Shown piece by piece: positions 58,311 through 64,000 of a DNA stretch of 64,000 bases. The notes under the pieces are model-generated. The model saw nothing but the letters and a program-made list of their open reading frames with translations, did not search any database and was not told the origin of the DNA. Position 1 is the stretch's first letter; each line of letters starts with the position of its first letter. The translations under genes were made by a program, and so were the position numbers. The DNA lies in NCBI GenBank assembly GCA_954871525.1, contig OX940871.1, positions 23,658,586 to 23,722,585 on the forward strand. The letters are read 5' to 3'. Origin of the DNA: Parietaria judaica (Eukaryota; Streptophyta; Magnoliopsida; Rosales; Urticaceae).

Positions 58311-61300
58311 TTATGGGTTCTTTATCCCAATATTTTCTGCATGAAGAAAATGATTTTCTTTCAACAAAGCTTTAGTCATCAGGTCTGCTACATTGTCTTC
58401 AGTGTCTACTCTTTCCATCTCTATGTCCTTCCGATCAACTATGTCTCTGATCAGATGGTATTTTCTGAGTACTTGCTTTGCTGTCTTGTGTGATCTTGGT
58501 TCCTTGGGTTGTGCTATAGCTCCGTTGTTGTCGCAGTATAGCTTCACATGATCACCAATGCTAGGAACTACACCAAGATCAGAAACAAATTTCTTGATCC
58601 ATACAGCCTCTTTGGCAGCATCAGATGCTGCAATGTACTCAGATTCGGTGGTTGATCAGCTACTGTAGCTTGTTTGCTGCTGTTCCATGTAACAGCACCA
58701 CCTATGCACATAATACGTTTCCTGTTTAAGATTTGAAATCATCCCTGTCTGTTTGGAAACTTGCATCAGAATAACCTTCAAAGATCATTTGATTTGCTCC
58801 GCCGTAAGTCAAACATCTTTCTTTTATTCTATTCAAGTAACGCAAGATATTCTTCACGGCGACCCAATGATTTAATCCAGGGTTCGATTGAAATCTACTT
58901 GTCATGGTTAAGGCAAAAGCTACATCTGGACGGGTACATATCATAGCATACATAATTGACCCAATAACTGAAGCATATGGAACCTTATCCATACTTTTGA
59001 TTTCTTCTAAAGAAGTTGGACTTTGCTTCTTTGTCAAGTATGTCTTATGAGTCATTGGAGTGAAACATTTTCCCGATTCATCCATGTTAAACCTTTTAAT
59101 AATTTTATCGATATATGTACCTTGACTTAGAGATAAGATTCTTTTATTTCTATTTCATTGAATCTTTACTCCTAATATATAGGCCGCTTCTCCTAAGTAT
59201 TTCATTGAGAAACATTTGCTCAACCACTCGTTTACTGCTTGGAGTTCAGATGTATCGTTTCCTATTATCAATATGTCATCTACATAAAGAATCAAGAAAA
59301 CTATTATGCTCCCACTAGATTTGATATACACACATGGATCGTATTTGTTTTTGATGAATCCAAATTCTGTGATTGATTCATCGAAACGGCGATTCCAACT
59401 TTGAGATGCTTGCTTGAGACTGTAAATTGATCTTTTCTATTTACAAACCTTATTTGGTTGTTTGTGTTCTACGAAACCTTCTGGTTGTGTCATGTACACA
59501 TCCTCTTCCAGAACACCATTCAAGAACGCGGTTTTAACATCCATTTGCCAGATTTCATAATCATGAAATGCTGCAATGGAGAGCAAGATTCTTATTGATT
59601 TGAACATGGCAACTGGCGAGAATGTTTCATCATAGTCTATACCATGAATTTGTCGATAACCTTTAGCGACCAATATCCCTTTGTATGTTTGTACTTTTCC
59701 ATCCATGTCAATCTTCTTTTTGAAGATCTATTTGCATCCAATGGGTTTTGACCCTTTAGGAGCATCAACAAGGTCCCATACCTCGTTGCTATACATTGAG
59801 TCCATTTCAGAGTTTATGGCTTCTAGTCATTTCTTTGAGTCATCTCCTGACGTCGCTTCTTTGTAAGACTCAGGTTCTTCACCCTCATCTTCATGAATTG
59901 ATTCAACTTCTATTGAATCAAGGAGATTCAATTTTAGAGGAGGTTGACTCTCTCTGATTGATTTTCTCGATGTCAGTGTGTAATCAGGTTGCTCATTTAT
60001 CCCATCATGAATGAGTAAATCGTATAGAGCTACGTTTTCTTGAGGTTGTTCGTTGATGATCTCATTATCAACTTCCTCGTTAAGAACAACGTTTTTTATT
60101 GGGTTATCATTCATGATTTGATCATGGTTTTCATAACCCGATGTAAGAGCTTCTTCTGTGTCCATTTCTTGTTCATTTTAAACTTGTGGTTCTTGTTCTT
60201 CATGAAGAACAATGTTTCTCCCACTAGATTTTCTAGAGTGAAAATCTTCTTCTAAGAAAACACCAGTTTTGGCAATAAAGATTTTGCCAGTGTTTTTCTG
60301 ATAGAAGTAGTACCCAGCAGTTTCTTTTGGGTATCCCACAAAGTTGCATTTTATGGATTTGGGGCTGAGTTTGTCTGACACTAATGTTTTGGCATATACC
60401 TCACATCCCCAGATCCTCATGAACTGTAGATTAGGTTTTCTTCCTTTCCACATCTAATGTGGCGTTGAAGGAACCGTCTTTGATGGCACACAGTTTAGTG
60501 TGGTAGCTTCTTGCTTAACTGATTTTCAGCTTCGTTCTTGAATTGCTTGAACTTTTCAAGTGATTTAGATTTGTGTTTCATTAGATAAACATAACCATAT
60601 CTACCGAAATCAGAATGTATGAGTTCCAAAAGTCCATTCTTTCTTTCATAGGTCGTTTTAAAGGACGGCTTCGTCATTTTCCCGGCCAAGAAAGATTCAC
60701 ATGTATGATAAGATTCATAATCGAAATCATCCAGCATTCTAATTTTATAGAGTTGAGTTATACGTTTCTCACCTATATGTAGAGCTGCAACTCGCGATGG
60801 GTAATCCACGTTCGCGATGCATCGCGATGGATTTGGCAAAATCGCGATGCGTCGCGACTATTTGGTCAAAATCGCGATGGGTCGCGATGGGTCGCGATTT
60901 GTGGTGAAAATTCACGCCAAACGCTCTCGCCCAATCTCACATCGCCACATCATCAATCCGACGCATCGCGATGCATCGCGATTTGGCACAGTCGCGACTC
61001 ATCGCGACGGCCATTTTCGCGATTTTGGTGATTTGACTCGCGATGCATCGCGACTTCGCGAGTTGCAGCTCTACCTATATGGCCAAGTCGACAGTGCCAA
61101 AGATAGGCTAGGTTGACTTGGTTTGGTTTCGCTCTTTTGTTAGCGATGTTATAGACATGATGATTAGAGGTATCGAGAGAATATAAACCATTTGATAAAT
61201 AAGCAATACCATAACAAATACCATCCTTAAACATTGCACAACGCTTGTCTCCAATTTTAAAATTAAAACCTAAACCATCCAGTTTCTGGAATTGAAATTA

Positions 61301-62376
61301 TGTTCTTGGTAATGGAAGGTACGAAATGACAATCATTCAGTTCTATAATCATTCCTGCTGGGGTGTTAAGATCTACATGACCCACAACTTTTGCAGCAAC
61401 AGGTGCTCCATTCTCCACGCACATGTTAGTCTCGTTCTCCCTCAGCAACTTACTTCTCTTCAAAGTTCGCATGTCACTACAAATATGAGTACCGCATGTT
61501 GTATGTAATACCCAATCTTTTGAAGTTGTAAGATTTATTTCTATATCATTTATACATGTGATGGAGTCTCCACTCATCTTTAGGTTCCTCATCTCTGCAA
61601 GATATTGGGGACAATTTCTTTTCCAGTGTCCCCTCTTGTCGCAGTCAAAGCACTTATGATCGAGGTTAGCTCCAACCTTGGGTTTCATGGCTTTCGCCAT
61701 AACCTTTAGGTTATTTGGATCCTTGCCTTTTATTTTCTGAACTACTTGCTTCTTTCCCTTGAATTTTGTAATTTCCATGACATTCTTGGCATTACCTCTG
61801 GGTACATTTACCTCAGCTGTCTACAACATGTTATGAAGTTAATGCAGACTTTTCTTTTCAGAAGACATATTATAATTCAGTATAAACTGATTATAAGAGT
61901 CAGGGAGAGAATTCAACACTATATCAATGTACACTCCTTCAGGGATCTTTATCTCCTGCCTGGTCAAACTTTCTGACCAGGAGATCATGTACATTGTTTC
62001 CTTCAGTTAATTTTGCTCTCAGTAAATTTCTCATTATCCTGAATCTAGTGTGACGTGCTTCACTTTCTTACATCTTCTTAAGATGTTGAATCATTTCCCA
62101 AGCAAACATGTTTTCGTGTTGCTCCATGAGGTTTGAAGTCATGGTAGCCAACATGAGACAAGCTACTTCAGCAACATCATCATTATACTTCTTATAAGCA
62201 TCTTTGTCTGCTCGGGAAGCAGTAGCAGGTGGTTCAGCGGGAGGCTCATCGATTATGATGGCCTCCTTCTTTTCGTGCCTGAGCACTACTTTGAGGCGAC
62301 TTTGCCGTTCCGGAAAATTCTTTCTGTTCAAGATGTTTTCCTTCTCAAGGATTGATCTTAGTGAGCCGTTAGACAT
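58311..62376 (-). pseudogene. Copia gag-pol, inactivated
   Basis: In coding order: a gag start MSNGSLRSILEKENILNRKN at 62376; a CX2CX4HX4C zinc knuckle, CFDCDKRGHWKRNC (61652-61611); a protease-like LHTTCGTHICSD in which the usual Asp of the active site is replaced; the pre-integrase LWHCRLGHIG (about 61,116-61,090), which continues after the MITE as EKRITQLYKIRM; integrase lacking much of its core between SDFGRYG and the following AENQ; integrase C-terminus with RIWGCEVYAK (60453-60178); reverse transcriptase LVAKGYRQIHGIDYDETFSP (59706-59437) and an intact YVDD at 59286-59275; RNase H TTESEYIAAS near 58,650 and KLYCDNNGAI (58547-58311). Several in-frame stops separate these blocks. Copia proteins are normally one 1,300-1,450-residue polyprotein. 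Confidence 0.88.
60780..61073. mobile_element. hAT MITE, TAGAGCTGC family, nested in Copia integrase
   Basis: The 294-bp element begins TAGAGCTGCAACTCGCGATG, ends ACTTCGCGAGTTGCAGCTCTA (last 20 bases inverted to the start), and is flanked by a perfect CCTATATG duplication (60772-60779, 61074-61081). It holds about 16 copies of TCGCGA, most within GCATCGCGATG or GTCGCGAT phrases. The Copia reading LGHIG...EKRITQ resumes across it. The 99-codon frame at 60817-61116 is a by-product of this array. Confidence 0.95.
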
Positions 62377-62794
62377 TTTTCAATTTCTACGTAGTAAAAA
62401 AATGAAATTGAATAAGCACAATTATAAAATTATAAAATTATAAAAATGACATTTTTCAATTTTAACATGTAAATTATAAAATTAATTTATAATAAAGATG
62501 TTACTAATGTATTATAAGGACTTATATAATAATTTTTGATTTGTTAATGGAAAAGTTACCCTCATCAATCTCATTAACTTATCAAAAAGACAAAATCAAC
62601 TCTTGCACTAATATCCTATATTATCTTTAAAGTTTAGAATAGAAAACTATTTTTCATATACATTTTAATCGATTTCAAAATTTGTCTCCGATATCTAATA
62701 AATTAGAATACTCGGTTAGGTGAACCCACAGGGTGAATAAGCTGACAATATAGGTCGCCCTAAGCGTCTAAAAGTAATGAATAAAAGCACTCTT
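62377..62794 (-). other. Copia leader between LTR edge and gag
   Basis: AT-rich untranslated leader on the minus strand. No TGGTATCAGAGC-type primer site is seen beside the presumed LTR edge at 62795, where the coding strand reads CCAACAAAGAGTGC. Confidence 0.45.
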
Positions 62795-64000
62795 TGTTGG
62801 AAATCGGAGGTATGAAGACGACTTCCTTGCCACGATATTAGCCTCCGAGTCGTCCCGGTAACATTTGAAAATTCATTTTAAAGCAGAAATCTTGTTATCG
62901 AACCGACGACACGGATATCGGGTAACAATTATTTAACCAAGATCTGATAAATATTTCGAATCTAATATTTTCATATTCATTATTAATAATCTAGTCGAAT
63001 AAGAAATAAATAGAAAGTAGTAAATGGTTGCATTTATTTACCCAATGCATAAGGCCGTACCTCAACTGACGATTCCGGCTGCGCGTTCTGACTTGGGCAG
63101 GGCTGCGCCGGTGCTGAGGGAAACTCCCATGATCTTCCGGGATATTCTCCTGGATTCCTCGCTACCGAAGCGTGGGCTTCGCTGGCAGGACTCCGTCGCA
63201 AAATTTAACTGACGGTTCTTTTAAAGCTACCGGAGAAAAATATCTCCTAAGCCGAACCAGAAGAGAGATCAGAAGCAGAAAACTCGCAGACCCTAAAGAG
63301 AGATGGAGAGCTCGAGTTTTTGCTCTGGGGAAGGTGTGTGAAAATGTGTAGAATGAGCCTCCTATTTATAGGCTCAAGCTGTAACCGATTTGGAGATTTT
63401 CCCTCCCAATATTCGAATTCTATTAATTAAATATAATTAATTATTTCAATCCAATGGTCCAGATTCAATCTCATCTAAATCCAATGGATATAATTAATCA
63501 GGGATTTAATTAAATAATAATACAAGATAAGATCAAAATATTTAATCTTATCATCATATTATATATTTTCGAATTATATTATATATACATATTTAAATTC
63601 GAATTTGATGATGATTATCTAGATCCATTGGTTATAAATAAATCTTAAACCAATCCAATGGATCAAATCAATTAGGGATAAAGTCAAATACCCTAGGTTT
63701 TACAAAACCCTAATTCGAACTCTTATCCACAAACTTATTCGAATTTTATATCATATATATAATATTAATTAATTTCTAATCCGACGGTTAAAGATTAAAT
63801 CTCAAAACCGATCCAACGGGCATAATTATTTAAGCAAATTCGAAATGCCTAAACTTGGTCACCAAGTTTCAATTTCAAATTACATTAGGGTTCAAATCAA
63901 TTATCTCAATGCAACGGTTGATATTAAATCACAACCGATCCAATAGATTAAATTGATTTTAGGGTTTTTGCCAAAATACCAAACAATAGGTACTTATGCC
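62795..64000 (-). repeat. LTR-like sequence upstream of the Copia body, runs off the window
   Basis: The plus-strand edge TGTTGG at 62795 gives a CCAACA end on the coding strand. A TATA box (TATAAATA, 63370-63363) followed by a CT-rich leader fits an LTR promoter driving leftward into gag. It extends past 64,000, so it is longer than 1.2 kb, and it shows no clear similarity to the 608-bp LTR at 56514. It may be the LTR of another element or the true 5' LTR of a mosaic element. Phrases like AACCGATCCAA / CCAATGGATCAAAT recur at 63,450-63,960. Confidence 0.5.

Larger units (their letters stand above)
56514..62794 (-). mobile_element. Decayed Copia LTR retrotransposon (body and 3' LTR)
   Basis: On the minus strand the order is gag, zinc knuckle, protease, integrase, reverse transcriptase, RNase H, polypurine tract, LTR: the Copia order, with integrase before reverse transcriptase. 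The 3' LTR (56514-57121) is preceded by the polypurine tract AAGTGGGAGATTGT (57122-57136 region). The coding body is interrupted by many stops and frameshifts and by a 294-bp hAT MITE at 60780-61073. The other LTR should begin at about 62,795 but does not resemble the 3' LTR, so the upper limit is uncertain. Confidence 0.85.

Noticed and set aside
60817..61116. 99-codon frame rich in HRDG and RDASR
   Set aside because: Made entirely of the TCGCGA array of the nested hAT MITE plus a little Copia sequence.

Overview
This window is nuclear DNA from a flowering plant, almost certainly a eudicot. The protein-coding genes are split by GT-AG introns, the intergenic DNA is very AT-rich, and most of the rest consists of plant-type transposons: hAT, Tourist-like and foldback MITEs, SINEs, Copia and Gypsy pieces. 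There is no bacterial or organellar gene organisation. Most short open frames in the window are chance products of AT-rich or repeated DNA.

Three genes look real and intact. Two are tandem paralogues on the minus strand that encode phosphoethanolamine N-methyltransferase (PEAMT/NMT), the two-domain enzyme of phosphocholine synthesis. Copy 1 (3221-8279) has 12 coding exons and 497 codons. Its leader carries the conserved 25-residue upstream ORF (8343-8420) known to repress PEAMT translation in response to phosphocholine. Copy 2 (23135-27508) has the same 12-exon layout and 479 codons. It has lost several short stretches in and just after methyltransferase domain 1, and I find no upstream ORF in its leader. 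The third gene (46064-49034, plus strand, 7 exons, 619 codons) is a PIN1-class auxin efflux carrier with a strong 5'-to-3' decline in GC.

Between the two PEAMT copies lies a 3.9-kb hAT element (18822-22736). It has terminal inverted repeats starting TAGAGCTGC, an almost perfect 8-bp target duplication, a decayed BED-finger/dimerisation-domain transposase, and arrays of the palindrome TCGCGA near both ends. Two small non-autonomous relatives share the ends and the array. One (32803-33144) sits inside an LTR of a deleted Copia element, the other (60780-61073) inside the integrase region of a larger Copia element with a perfect 8-bp duplication.

Other mobile DNA: three copies of a TAGGGGTGGC hAT MITE (243-817, about 12575-13225, 52592-53163; two with perfect 8-bp duplications); two Tourist-like families; a foldback MITE family with G-boxes, one copy lying 1.5 kb upstream of PEAMT copy 1; a 1.95-kb solo LTR (38077-40031) with 5-bp duplications and two internal tandem arrays; a truncated Gypsy 5' end (about 2165-2610); tRNA-like SINEs; and a poly(A)-tailed 5' half of a tRNA-Ser.

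The right end (56514-64000) is a decayed minus-strand Copia element. Its lower LTR (608 bp) does not look like the LTR-like DNA at its upper end, so it may be mosaic or nested. I found no wholly new system. The strongest leads are the diverged, uORF-less PEAMT paralogue, the TCGCGA hAT family, the GC-rich captured-looking island at 30.3-30.7 kb and the tRNA-half retrosequence.
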